Shown here piece after piece: positions 1 through 7,589 of a stretch of 20,232 nt of DNA; position 1 is the stretch's first letter; each line of letters starts with the position of its first letter. Position numbers and translations under genes: made by a program. Below the pieces are notes generated by a model that was not told the DNA's origin, did no database searches, and saw only the letters and a program-made list of their open reading frames with translations. The stretch spans positions 1 through 20,232 of the forward strand of contig CAZISM010000096.1 in the NCBI GenBank assembly GCA_964541895.1, in the 5' to 3' direction. Origin of the DNA: CAZISM01 sp964541895. Lineage in GTDB: Bacteria; Zhuqueibacterota; Zhuqueibacteria; Residuimicrobiales; Residuimicrobiaceae.

Positions 1-574
1 GGCCGCTGCTCTGGCCGGACATGGAGATCCGCAGGACCAGCTTTTTGTAGATACGCACTGTGTTTCGGGATGGATTGTATTGCAGCGGTTGCACCGCCAG
101 GCGCACTACGCGCTGCTGGCGGAAAAAAGCCGGTTCGGAAAGATCGGTGACATTAGCAGGGTAAAACTCATCCCGGCTGTAATAGGCTTCGTCAGGAACG
201 AATCGCTCCTGCCCGTCCTTGTCCACCCGGGGGATCGGCAAAAGGTGCAGACAGGATTTTTCCTCTGTGACGGCTTCGACGATGTGAATCTGTACCGCTC
301 CCTGCAGGGGCACACCCAGGGTGATGGTCTGTCCCGGCACAGCGGCCATGCCGATGTCATCCCGGTAGGTCGCCCGATCGAATTGCCATCGCTGAAAGGT
401 GCCGGTGGCATAGGTCACGGTATCGGTTTTCCATTTCTGCGGCTGAAAAACCAGCTCTATGCTGGTACCTGCAGCGGCTGTCATGCTCCAGGAAGGATTC
501 GCTGATTTTTCTCCGGCGCCGAGCGCTTGCGCCAGCAGACAAACCAGCAATAAAGTTCGAACGGATCGAGGCAT
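1..574 (-). CDS. C25 (gingipain-type) peptidase, N-terminal part, cut by window start
   Basis: About 191 residues are visible, starting at ATG 572-574 and running off the window. Residues 1-20 form a signal peptide (basic MPRSVR, then a Leu-rich core ending near ALGAG), so the protein is exported. The rest matches the style of the C25 propeptide: a beta-rich region ending with 'LAVQPLQYNPSRNTVRIYKK', the familiar 'P.qYNP....v.iyk.l..ri' signature found just before the catalytic domain of gingipain-like and PorU-like cysteine peptidases. The catalytic Cys/His region lies outside the window, so activity cannot be judged. In FCB bacteria such proteins are usually type IX secretion cargo or the sortase PorU. 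A good sigma-70-like promoter lies directly upstream, so the gene is probably transcribed separately from pbpC. Family assignment rests on recall of the motif; fairly sure. Confidence 0.72.
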   Translation of the reverse strand, partial: MPRSVRTLLLVCLLAQALGAGEKSANPSWSMTAAAGTSIELVFQPQKWKTDTVTYATGTFQRWQFDRATYRDDIGMAAVPGQTITLGVPLQGAVQIHIVEAVTEEKSCLHLLPIPRVDKDGQERFVPDEAYYSRDEFYPANVTDLSEPAFFRQQRVVRLAVQPLQYNPSRNTVRIYKKLVLRISMSGQSSG

Positions 575-599
575 AAGGTAATCTCTGCTATGTGGCCGA

Positions 600-628
600 T
601 TTATACAAGATAAGGCTAAAATAGGCAA
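600..628 (-). promoter_or_regulatory. Sigma-70-like promoter for the C25 peptidase gene
   Basis: On the minus strand there is a -35 box TTGCCT (623-628), a 17-nt spacer and a -10 box TATAAA (600-605). This predicts transcription starting near 593 and a leader of about 20 nt before the ATG at 574. The region between the pbpC stop (695) and this gene holds nothing else convincing. Confidence 0.5.
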
Positions 629-694
629 TGATCAAGAGTTAAACAATACAGCGCCGGGGTTTGTTCCCCGCCGGACGCAGGGTGCAGAACAGGG

Positions 695-3022
695 TCAATA
701 GACCTGTATGGTCACCGGCGGGCTGTAGCGGAGCTGGCCCTGGTGCAGCGTGCGTACCGCCAGTTGGTGGCGGCCCGCCGTCAGAGGCCAGCGAAAACGG
801 AACGGCCGAGGGACCGTTGCGACGACCTTGTCGTCCACCAGCCAGTCGATGGTGCGAACCTGCGCCGGTGCCACAGCGGTGCACAGCAGCGTTTGATACT
901 CCTTGCGCAGGATCGGATCGATTTTGTAAATATCGCCATCATCCGGAAAGCTGATCGCCAGAGGTTCTTCGTTCATCGTGTCCGGGCCGGCCGCTTCCGG
1001 CGGCAAGGGTATACCACTCTCCTGCATCCAGGCGGTGAATTCCGCCGGCCAGATTTCATATATCCTGGTCTCTGTCTCCTGTGCCCGACCCGGTTTTTGC
1101 ACCACTCTGCCGCTGCGTTTGTCAAGATGAAACAGCTGATGCACCTTGCAGGTGTCTTGCGGTGCACTGCCCTGGCGGTACGTTTCAGAAATCAGGGACC
1201 GGCAGAACCGGCTCGGCAATCGGCCGGAACGGCTGCAAATCAGCTTTGTTTCCAGATCCTGAGGCTTTGGAAAAGGCGGCGGCTCCTGTTGTCTGTGCAG
1301 CATGAGCATGACATCACGAAACAGCGGTGCGGCACCGGTAATACCGCTGATCTGGCGCATGGAAGTGCCGTCAAAATTACCCACCCAGACTCCCACGGTA
1401 TAGCGCGTCGTGTAACCCACCGTCCAATTGTCGCGAAAATCCTTGGTGGTGCCGGTTTTGGCCGCGCAGTCAAATGGCAGGTGCAGCGGGCCCCCCAGGC
1501 CGAACGCCGGCGCGCGGGCTTGCGGATCGGACAGGATATCGGTAAGAATGGCGCTGACCGGGCGAGAAAAAATGGTACGCGGCGGCTGCGCAGCCGTCGA
1601 ATCCTGCAGCCACACCACATCGCTCCATTGTCCTTCTCCGGCCAGGCTGGCAAAGGCGCGCGTCAGTTCCAGCAAAGAGACCTCGCCGTTGCCAAGGGTC
1701 AATCCCAGGCCGTAAAAGGTCGCTGTTTGCGCCAGGTGGTCCATGCCTGCCAGCCGTAACCGCTGCAACAGCAATTCTGTGCCCAGGGATTCCAGCAGGC
1801 GCACCGCCGGCACATTATACGAACAGGCGAGCGCCGTGCGCAATCGCACCGGGCCGTGGTACTTTTCATCGTAATTATGCACCGTAAAATCACCGGCGGT
1901 CGAGGCGGCATAGGTTTCCACATCCGCCAGCACAGAGGAGGCGGTATAGCCGTTTTCCAGCGCCAGGCCGTAGGTGAACGGCTTGATGGCTGATCCGGGC
2001 TGGCGCAAACTGGTCACGCCATCGACCTGTCCCTGAATATCGTCATTAAAAAAATCAGCAGAGCCGACATACGCCTTGATCGCCATGGTTTCGTTATCCA
2101 GCACCAGCACAGCGGCGTTGCTGACCCGGTGGTTCTTGAGCAGCTTGAGGTGGCCCTGCACCAGATCCTCCGTCAGCGCTTGCGTGTAATAATCCAGTGT
2201 CGTCCGCAATACCCCCAGCCCGGCCGGACGCCGGCGAATGGTCCATTGGCAGAAATGGGGGGCGCGAAAGGACAGGGGATACTCTTTGATGTTCAACTCG
2301 GTAGCCAGCGCCATGGCAAAGCGGCTGGAATCGATCATGCCGGCCTTGAGCATGCGCTCGAGGACGCGCGCCTGGCGTTCCCTGGCAGCAACCATGTTTC
2401 GGAATGGATTGTATCGTGTGGGAGACTGCGGCAGGCCGGCGAGCAGACCGGCTTCTGAAAGCGACAGGTGTGAAGCCGGCTTGTTGAAATAGCGCCGGCT
2501 GGCGGTCTCGATGCCGAATATCTGGTTGCCGAACGGCATGCGGTTGAGATACTGCTCCAGTATCTCATCTTTGCTGAGTTGAGTCTCCAGACGCAAGGCC
2601 AGGGCCATTTCCACCGGCTTGCAGTACCAGCGACGCGGCAAGCCGTATACCTGTCGCACCAGCTGCTGCGTGATGGTGGAACCGCCGGTGACGATGCGCC
2701 CTGCGTTCAGGTTGCGCGCCAACGACCGCGTCAGCGCGATCGGGTCGATGCCCGGATGATAATAAAAGCGCTTGTCTTCAGCCGCCACCATGGCCTGTTT
2801 CATTTCCACGGCCATATGATCCTGACCCGCCCAGTAGCACAACTCTTCGCGGTCGTTCAGCATCTCCCGCAAGAGCAGACCATTGGCATCAAAGAGGCGC
2901 AGGGACAGATCGCCTTGACGCGCCAGTTCGGGCCGGATCGGCCATAACAGAAAGCCGATGACCGGCACGGCCGTCAGCAACACCATCAACCACTTTTTTT
3001 TGCCTGCAACGTTCAACGACAT
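695..3022 (-). CDS. pbpC: Penicillin-binding protein 1C (bifunctional glycosyltransferase/transpeptidase)
   Basis: Membrane-anchored peptidoglycan synthase that polymerises lipid II and has a penicillin-binding transpeptidase domain. I choose ATG 3020-3022 because it places a short basic N-terminus (MSLNVAGKKKW) before the single membrane anchor; the frame stays open to a GTG at 3088 (22 more residues) with no good ribosome site. In numbering from the chosen start, the GT51 domain has the catalytic Glu near 82 (AAEDKRFYYHPGID) and the GGSTITQQLVRQ motif near 113-124. The transpeptidase has SAIK (Ser 344), SYN (401-403) and KTGTT (from 522). A Cys-containing linker leads to a C-terminal beta domain of about 90 residues typical of PBP1C. 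Length of 775 aa is normal. In many bacteria pbpC sits beside an alpha-2-macroglobulin gene; here a C25 peptidase gene follows instead. All catalytic motifs are intact. Confidence 0.93.
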   Translation of the reverse strand: MSLNVAGKKKWLMVLLTAVPVIGFLLWPIRPELARQGDLSLRLFDANGLLLREMLNDREELCYWAGQDHMAVEMKQAMVAAEDKRFYYHPGIDPIALTRSLARNLNAGRIVTGGSTITQQLVRQVYGLPRRWYCKPVEMALALRLETQLSKDEILEQYLNRMPFGNQIFGIETASRRYFNKPASHLSLSEAGLLAGLPQSPTRYNPFRNMVAARERQARVLERMLKAGMIDSSRFAMALATELNIKEYPLSFRAPHFCQWTIRRRPAGLGVLRTTLDYYTQALTEDLVQGHLKLLKNHRVSNAAVLVLDNETMAIKAYVGSADFFNDDIQGQVDGVTSLRQPGSAIKPFTYGLALENGYTASSVLADVETYAASTAGDFTVHNYDEKYHGPVRLRTALACSYNVPAVRLLESLGTELLLQRLRLAGMDHLAQTATFYGLGLTLGNGEVSLLELTRAFASLAGEGQWSDVVWLQDSTAAQPPRTIFSRPVSAILTDILSDPQARAPAFGLGGPLHLPFDCAAKTGTTKDFRDNWTVGYTTRYTVGVWVGNFDGTSMRQISGITGAAPLFRDVMLMLHRQQEPPPFPKPQDLETKLICSRSGRLPSRFCRSLISETYRQGSAPQDTCKVHQLFHLDKRSGRVVQKPGRAQETETRIYEIWPAEFTAWMQESGIPLPPEAAGPDTMNEEPLAISFPDDGDIYKIDPILRKEYQTLLCTAVAPAQVRTIDWLVDDKVVATVPRPFRFRWPLTAGRHQLAVRTLHQGQLRYSPPVTIQVY

Positions 3023-3340
3023 TCGTCCGATTTTAAAAACGTCAACATGTGCTCCAATCGAGTGCCGGCTGCACACGGTACGAATCACTCCACATGGAAC
3101 CTGCTTGCATTAAACGATCATACTCCGGGCACACCTCACTCTATCCAGGATAGGGCTCCTGACCGAATTACGCTTGCGCCCGGTAAAATTTTTGCCTCCA
3201 TAATATAAGAACCCTTTCGCAACATTCATCACCCTTTTTTTCACTCCGGCCTCTCATCGGGTGACTTTTACATCAGGCAATAAAACCATTGAGTTTACAA
3301 TTTAAAATGACTAGTTTTTCATACAGGCCAGGAGGATATC
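3023..3340. other. Divergent intergenic region between pbpC and nitroreductase
   Basis: This AT-richer stretch of about 320 bp separates two divergent genes and must hold both promoters, but I find no pair of good -35/-10 boxes with standard spacing on either strand. It contains a perfect 6-bp-arm palindrome CTATCC-A-GGATAG at 3141-3153 and AT-rich runs at 3181-3215 and 3281-3320. For the plus strand, TTG at 3289 followed 20 nt later by TAGTTTTT resembles a Bacteroidota-style promoter (TTG / TAnnTTTG), but imperfectly. No credible small gene was seen. Confidence 0.4.
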
Positions 3341-3850
3341 ATGGAATTCGATCACATACTTTCGCATCGCTACAGTGTGCGCGCCTATCGGCCGGATGCC
3401 GTGGACGACGAAACGCTGCAACAGGTATTGCAGGCGGCGAACCAGGCGCCCACCGCCTGCAACAGACAACCTTTTCAAATACTGGTGATACACACTCGCG
3501 GGCACGAAGCAGAGCTGGGGCGCATCTATCGCCGCGAATGGTTTGTACAGCCTCCGCTGGTGCTGGGCATAGTGGCCCTGCCGGAGCAAGCCTGGTCGCG
3601 ACGGGATGGGGTGAACTATGCGATCGTGGACGCCACCATCGCGTTCGATCACCTGATCCTGGCTGCAACCAACCTGGGACTGGGCACCTGTTGGGTGGCG
3701 GCGTTCGATCCCCAGGCTTGCCGCGAGGTGCTGAGCCTGCCGGCCGAGTGCGAACCGGTTGCGTTTACGCCATTGGGTTATCCGGCCGATCAACAACCGG
3801 TGCGGAAACGCAAACCTCTGGCGCAACTGGTTCGCTACGAGCGGTGGTGA
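3341..3850 (+). CDS. Nitroreductase family protein (FMN-dependent oxidoreductase)
   Basis: A 169-residue cytoplasmic flavoprotein of the short nitroreductase subfamily, likely using NAD(P)H and FMN to reduce nitro, quinone or other electron-poor substrates; the true substrate cannot be told. Near the N-terminus, HRYSVRAYRP (residues 9-18) is the classic FMN-phosphate-binding start of the family. APTACNRQPFQ (36-46) matches the 'PSa.N.Qpw' flavin motif, and LGLGTCWVAAF (112-122) is the conserved C-terminal flavin/dimer motif. The start is well supported: AGGAGG at 3330-3335 lies 5 nt before the ATG. The next gene follows after 3 nt, so the two are almost certainly co-transcribed. Confidence 0.88.
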   Translation: MEFDHILSHRYSVRAYRPDAVDDETLQQVLQAANQAPTACNRQPFQILVIHTRGHEAELGRIYRREWFVQPPLVLGIVALPEQAWSRRDGVNYAIVDATIAFDHLILAATNLGLGTCWVAAFDPQACREVLSLPAECEPVAFTPLGYPADQQPVRKRKPLAQLVRYERW

Positions 3851-3853
3851 CCC

Positions 3854-4498
3854 ATGTGGCAAAAAGAAAAGAATGTACCGCTGTTGCTGGCGGTGGCGCG
3901 CATGGAGGGCCTCCGGGTCGGCGCAGATGATCGAGCCTATCAGCAGCTTTGCGCCTGCGGGGTAAAGTACCGGCAGCGCTATGGCGACAGTGTCATCAGC
4001 TCCATTCCCGGTGTGGAATGGAGCCGCATGCTGTTTCGTGCCATGAATCAGGATCCCACCAAACGCCGCCCCTCTTCTGAAGCGCTCCTGAACCGGGCGC
4101 TGAAAGACAAGGGGCTGTACCACATCAACACCCTGGTGGATCTGGGCAACTGGTGTTCTCTGGATTTTCTGCTGCCGATCTGCGTCTATGATGCGGACGC
4201 CATCCGCGGCGAGGTCGCCGTACGCTCGGGTCGTAATGGTGAGCACTATTTGGGGCACAACGATCAGGTGATGAATATGGAAGGCCGCTTTGTCCTGGCC
4301 GATCAGGAGGGGCCGTTCGGTTCGCCGATCAGCGACGCGCAACGAACAGCGGTCACGACGGCTTCCCGCCATGTCTGTCTGGTTATTTTCGCCCCAGAAG
4401 AGTATGACACGACTCACCTGCAGGAACGGCTGACGCTCTTTGTCCAACGAACTCTGGAGTACTGCGGCGGCCGCGTCGAAGAGCAGTATATTCTCTAG
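3854..4498 (+). CDS. B3/B4 tRNA-binding domain protein (PheRS beta editing-domain-like)
   Basis: A 214-residue free-standing protein resembling the B3/B4 domain of bacterial phenylalanyl-tRNA synthetase beta chain, the part that hydrolyses mischarged tRNA. Visible signatures are RPSSEALLNRAL (72-83), INTLVDLGNWCSLDFLLPI (91-109), a 'YD.D.I.G....R....GE' segment (112-130) and ADQEGPFGSPISDAQRT (149-165), which corresponds to the family's 'D.eg...r.....d..rT' stretch. Stand-alone copies are widespread, and a role in clearing wrongly charged tRNAs or amino acids is suspected but not settled for most. The start lies 3 nt after the nitroreductase stop with no clear ribosome site, so translation is probably coupled. 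Nothing in the sequence indicates truncation. Confidence 0.8.
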   Translation: MWQKEKNVPLLLAVARMEGLRVGADDRAYQQLCACGVKYRQRYGDSVISSIPGVEWSRMLFRAMNQDPTKRRPSSEALLNRALKDKGLYHINTLVDLGNWCSLDFLLPICVYDADAIRGEVAVRSGRNGEHYLGHNDQVMNMEGRFVLADQEGPFGSPISDAQRTAVTTASRHVCLVIFAPEEYDTTHLQERLTLFVQRTLEYCGGRVEEQYIL

Positions 4499-4746
4499 AA
4501 ACAACCCCTCCGGCGGTTAATCTCCCTGGCACCCTCAACCGCTCTTGCAGAGCCTGATTATTTCGTTCCGGCCTTCGGTCGGGCTTTGATCGCCCGGGGA
4601 ATTTTTCCCCGGGCGGGACTATCGATCGGGCTTTAGCCCGAGATACAATGAGGTTCTGCCTCCGCTCACAAAACCAATCCTGCCGCCGCATGTACCAAAC
4701 GGAGCGAAATCCACCGGCACGGATTGGCGCGGACACCTTTCCGGCT
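4499..4746. other. Convergent intergenic region with hairpins
   Basis: About 250 bp between two converging genes. It holds the hairpin cluster at 4579-4641 described separately, and near its right end a CGGCTTTAGCCG palindrome (4742-4753) whose loop overlaps the TAA stop of the minus-strand enolase-superfamily gene. The stretch 4642-4740 is open in places but shows no coding signature and no known RNA family that I recognise. Confidence 0.5.
4591..4615. terminator. Strong hairpin, candidate bidirectional terminator
   Basis: A perfect 11-bp stem (CGCCCGGGGAA / TTCCCCGGGCG) closes a TTT loop at 4602-4604. It lies between two convergent genes, where a bidirectional terminator is expected. It has no long T-run after the stem on either strand, so it is not a textbook intrinsic terminator. 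Flanking stem-loops at 4579-4595 (CGGGC...GCCCG) and 4626-4641 (TCGGGC-TTTA-GCCCGA) could form alternatives. It may instead be a dispersed REP-like element. Confidence 0.5.
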
Positions 4747-6147
4747 TTAGCCGTGGCTGGTAAACATCTGCCGGTAATGGGCGGAATCCAGCAGCACGCC
4801 GCCGCTCTTTTCATAAAAATCATTATCCAGTTCAAAAACCCCTTTTTTGGTCCTGGTCCATTCGGCGTTATAACAGGGATGGTACTGCAACATGTTCGAC
4901 CAGTTGCGGTAATTCTGGTGGCCGTTGGTTTCCAGCAATCCCAGACCAAGTCCCGGGAACGGCTGCAGGCGGGCCGCCACGTTTTTATTCCAGTCGATCA
5001 AAATAGGATTCACCGTCAGATCGGCGCAGAAACAGGGCACGTGGCGTTCAAAAGCCGCCATGGCGATTTTCATGGTCATGCTCAGGGTTTTGGCAATGGC
5101 TTTGAGAGCGATGGCGCCATAGCCCATGTCGATCCGCTTGACCGCATCCTCGTCCGTGTGCGCGCTCTCGTCCGCCGCCAGCCGCACCGGGATATCCCGC
5201 ACATCCACTTCCAGCTCTTCCGGAAACGGTTCTTCGATGATGGCGATCTGGGCAAAGGCGCCGATCTTTTTGATATGATCGATGAGTTTGAGCAGAGTCT
5301 CTTTTTTCTCATAGCGGCCGTTGGCATCGAAATAGTACGGCAATTTTCCGCCGGCCGTCCAGGGCGTTCGCTGATCGCCGATCGCCTTGTGAATGGCCGA
5401 GATCCGCGCCTTGTCTTTCTCTAGCATTTCGGCCTGCGTACCCGGCTGGCCGATTTTAATCTTCATGAAAAAATAGCCCTGCTCCACGGCCGCCTTGATC
5501 TCTTCAATGGGGATGGCATAGGCCATGAGCGGGATGCTGGCGACGCGATCGTGACGCTGCGCCAGCGCCGGCCGGTACGGTTCCGGTATCAGCTGATCAA
5601 AACTGGTGATATTGTTTTCGCGACTGTACAACATCCAGGCCGCATTATCCAACCCCACCAGCGCATTGAGCGCAAAGGTTTTACGCAAGCCGGGGTGATC
5701 GGTGATTTTTTTGCCCTGCTCATAGACCTCGGGCAGAATCTGTTCCAGCAGATCCACCGGGGTTTGAAATCGCCGTCCTTTGGCCAACTGCATCGCTCGT
5801 TCGGTCAGCGTGTACATGAGGGCGTTGCCGCCGGCCTCAGAGTGTCGGGCAAAGACCTGGGCGTCAGACCACAACACATTCTGCGTGCAGATGCCGATCG
5901 CATCCCGGCCGCTGTCCGCAACCATACGTGCCGCGGTTTGCCAGATCTCGGTCATGTAGCCGCCTTTAAAGCCGAAAGGACGGACCAGCGGCTCCCGTTC
6001 AAAGTTGGTGTCTACTCCAGCAATGGTGATCATGTTGTTACGCTCCTTGCCATAGAGGACGGCGGAAGGTCGATGAATGAAGGACAGGCCGGCCAGGGCC
6101 GAACCGGCGCGGACGAAATTTCGGCGATTCATGCACATGTCGCTCAT
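4747..6147 (-). CDS. Tat-tagged enolase-superfamily enzyme (mandelate racemase/muconate lactonizing enzyme family)
   Basis: A 466-residue enzyme that should abstract a proton next to a carboxylate, giving epimerisation, cycloisomerisation or dehydration; the substrate is unknown. I choose ATG 6145-6147, preceded by GGAG with 6-nt spacing; the frame is open to 6225. The N-terminus carries NRRNFVRAG plus a short hydrophobic stretch, a Tat-type leader. The barrel shows the MLE-subgroup catalytic set: KIK (Lys 229 and 231), metal ligands Asp 274 (FDANG), Glu 305/306 (IIEEPF) and the ADES motif (Asp 326, Glu 327), and a second-side Lys near 349 (ALKAIAK). This arrangement is seen in dipeptide epimerases and muconate lactonizing enzymes. 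It is the last gene of a three-gene operon, 65 nt after the Gfo/Idh gene. The family is sure; the reaction is not. Confidence 0.85.
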   Translation of the reverse strand: MSDMCMNRRNFVRAGSALAGLSFIHRPSAVLYGKERNNMITIAGVDTNFEREPLVRPFGFKGGYMTEIWQTAARMVADSGRDAIGICTQNVLWSDAQVFARHSEAGGNALMYTLTERAMQLAKGRRFQTPVDLLEQILPEVYEQGKKITDHPGLRKTFALNALVGLDNAAWMLYSRENNITSFDQLIPEPYRPALAQRHDRVASIPLMAYAIPIEEIKAAVEQGYFFMKIKIGQPGTQAEMLEKDKARISAIHKAIGDQRTPWTAGGKLPYYFDANGRYEKKETLLKLIDHIKKIGAFAQIAIIEEPFPEELEVDVRDIPVRLAADESAHTDEDAVKRIDMGYGAIALKAIAKTLSMTMKIAMAAFERHVPCFCADLTVNPILIDWNKNVAARLQPFPGLGLGLLETNGHQNYRNWSNMLQYHPCYNAEWTRTKKGVFELDNDFYEKSGGVLLDSAHYRQMFTSHG

Positions 6148-6212
6148 GGGCAACTCCACAGGTAAACAGATGGTGAGGCGAACGATGGATTGACTCAACA
6201 CGAAAAGCCGGT

Positions 6213-7589
6213 CTACAGACTCCACGGTTTGCGATATTTATAGTGCAAGAGTTTATTAGCGGCCTTGTTGTTGACGATTCGTTCCTTCACCGGATCCCAG
6301 ACGATGCGGGCGCGGACCGCCATGGCGATGTTGGCCAACAGCGCAAAGGTGGTGGAACGATGGCCGGTTTCCAGGTCACACAACGGTTTCTGCCGGTTCT
6401 TGATACAATCGAGAAAATTGCGGATATGCTGATTGGTCAGATCCTGGTTGGCACCGCCGAACTGTTTTTCTTCGGCGGCGATGACCGGCGTGCCTTCCTG
6501 AAACTGGCCGGGCGAAGAGGGCACGATTTTATAGTTGATACCGTTATTGCCGGGATACAGATTGCCTTTGCTGCCGCGAAACTCCACTTCACCGGCGGCC
6601 AGCGCTTCGCCGCCGCTGCCTTCGTATTGCCCAAAGACGATGGTGAGGCCGTTCGCCATTTCAAAGGTCGCCTCCAAATTGACCGGAATGGTGCGATCGT
6701 CGTCGACGCCGATCATGTTGCCTTGCGCGGTCACCGCCAGCGGCGCTTCCTGGTTCAACACCCAGCGAATGGCATCACAATAATGGATGCCCCAATTGGC
6801 CATCTGCGATGAGTAATCCGCCCACCAGCGGAATTTGTACGGAGCGATGTTGTAGCGAAACGGTCGATACGCCCGCGGCCCCAGCCACATTTCCCAATCC
6901 AGCGATGGCGGCGGCGGCGCATCCGGAAAACGGCCGATGCCGGACGGCGCCATGTTGTTGATGCGATAAGCCCGCGCCAGATTCACCGTGCCGATCTTGC
7001 CGGATCGGACCAGTTCGCCGATTTCGCGGTAGCCGGCAGAGGATCGCCGATGCAAGCCCACCTGCACGATGCGGCTGTGACGCTGCGCCGCCTCCACCAT
7101 TTTGCGGCCTTCGACGATGGTGATGGAGAGAGGCTTTTCCACGTACACGTCCTTGCCCGCCTGGCAGGCCTGAATGGTCTGAATGGCATGCCAGTGATCG
7201 GGCGTAGCCACAACCACCGCATCGATGTCCTTCTGTTCCAGCAATTGCCGGAAATCCCTGTAGCGGCGCACAGTACTGTTGAGGTGTTCTTTCATGCGCG
7301 GCAGCACCTTGGTGCCGCAGGACTGTAACACCTCCGGCTCAATTTTGCTGTAATCGCGCTGCAGATACGGTTCATAGACATCGCACAAGGCGACAATGTC
7401 TACATCCGGCTGTATGATAAAACCATCCAGCAATTGACTGCCGCGATTGCCGACCCCGATCAAACCAACCCGGATCCGGTCGGCGCTGTTTCGGGCACGC
7501 AGGATGGTTGGCGCCGCTGTGATGGCAGCGGCGGCCACCAGCGCGGATTGCTTGAGAAACGTTCTACGATTGCTCACATGTTCTTTCAT
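6213..7589 (-). CDS. Tat-tagged Gfo/Idh/MocA family oxidoreductase
   Basis: A 458-residue NAD(P)-dependent oxidoreductase, likely acting on a sugar, inositol or sugar acid. I choose ATG 7587-7589 (AGAGG six nucleotides upstream); the frame is open to 7637 but the extra residues have no role. The N-terminus NRRTFLKQSALVAAAAITAAP is a clear Tat signal. The Rossmann fold follows: VGLIGVGNRG (near 42-50), ALCD (near 67-70), ATPDHWH (128-134) and the family hallmark VEKPLS (150-155). The C-terminal half has the usual alpha/beta domain with conserved WW/WGIHYCDAIRW and EGSGGEAL segments. Tat-exported members in FCB bacteria and planctomycetes often work in the periplasm with bound cofactor, like glucose-fructose oxidoreductase. 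Its start region overlaps the end of the upstream dehydrogenase gene by 26 nt, which points to translational coupling. Confidence 0.9.
   Translation of the reverse strand: MKEHVSNRRTFLKQSALVAAAAITAAPTILRARNSADRIRVGLIGVGNRGSQLLDGFIIQPDVDIVALCDVYEPYLQRDYSKIEPEVLQSCGTKVLPRMKEHLNSTVRRYRDFRQLLEQKDIDAVVVATPDHWHAIQTIQACQAGKDVYVEKPLSITIVEGRKMVEAAQRHSRIVQVGLHRRSSAGYREIGELVRSGKIGTVNLARAYRINNMAPSGIGRFPDAPPPPSLDWEMWLGPRAYRPFRYNIAPYKFRWWADYSSQMANWGIHYCDAIRWVLNQEAPLAVTAQGNMIGVDDDRTIPVNLEATFEMANGLTIVFGQYEGSGGEALAAGEVEFRGSKGNLYPGNNGINYKIVPSSPGQFQEGTPVIAAEEKQFGGANQDLTNQHIRNFLDCIKNRQKPLCDLETGHRSTTFALLANIAMAVRARIVWDPVKERIVNNKAANKLLHYKYRKPWSL

Noticed and set aside
651..673. GC-rich inverted repeat after pbpC (CGCCGGGG..CCCCGCCGG) as a terminator
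   Set aside because: Only about five contiguous pairs form before mismatches and no T-run follows, so the support is too weak.
743..1759. A 338-codon open frame antisense to pbpC
   Set aside because: It is opposite the intact transpeptidase and C-terminal domains of pbpC; no motifs.
3311..4504. A 397-codon open frame antisense to the nitroreductase and B3/B4 genes
   Set aside because: Both plus-strand genes show clear family motifs and one has a strong ribosome site; the antisense product is low-complexity and unlike any family.
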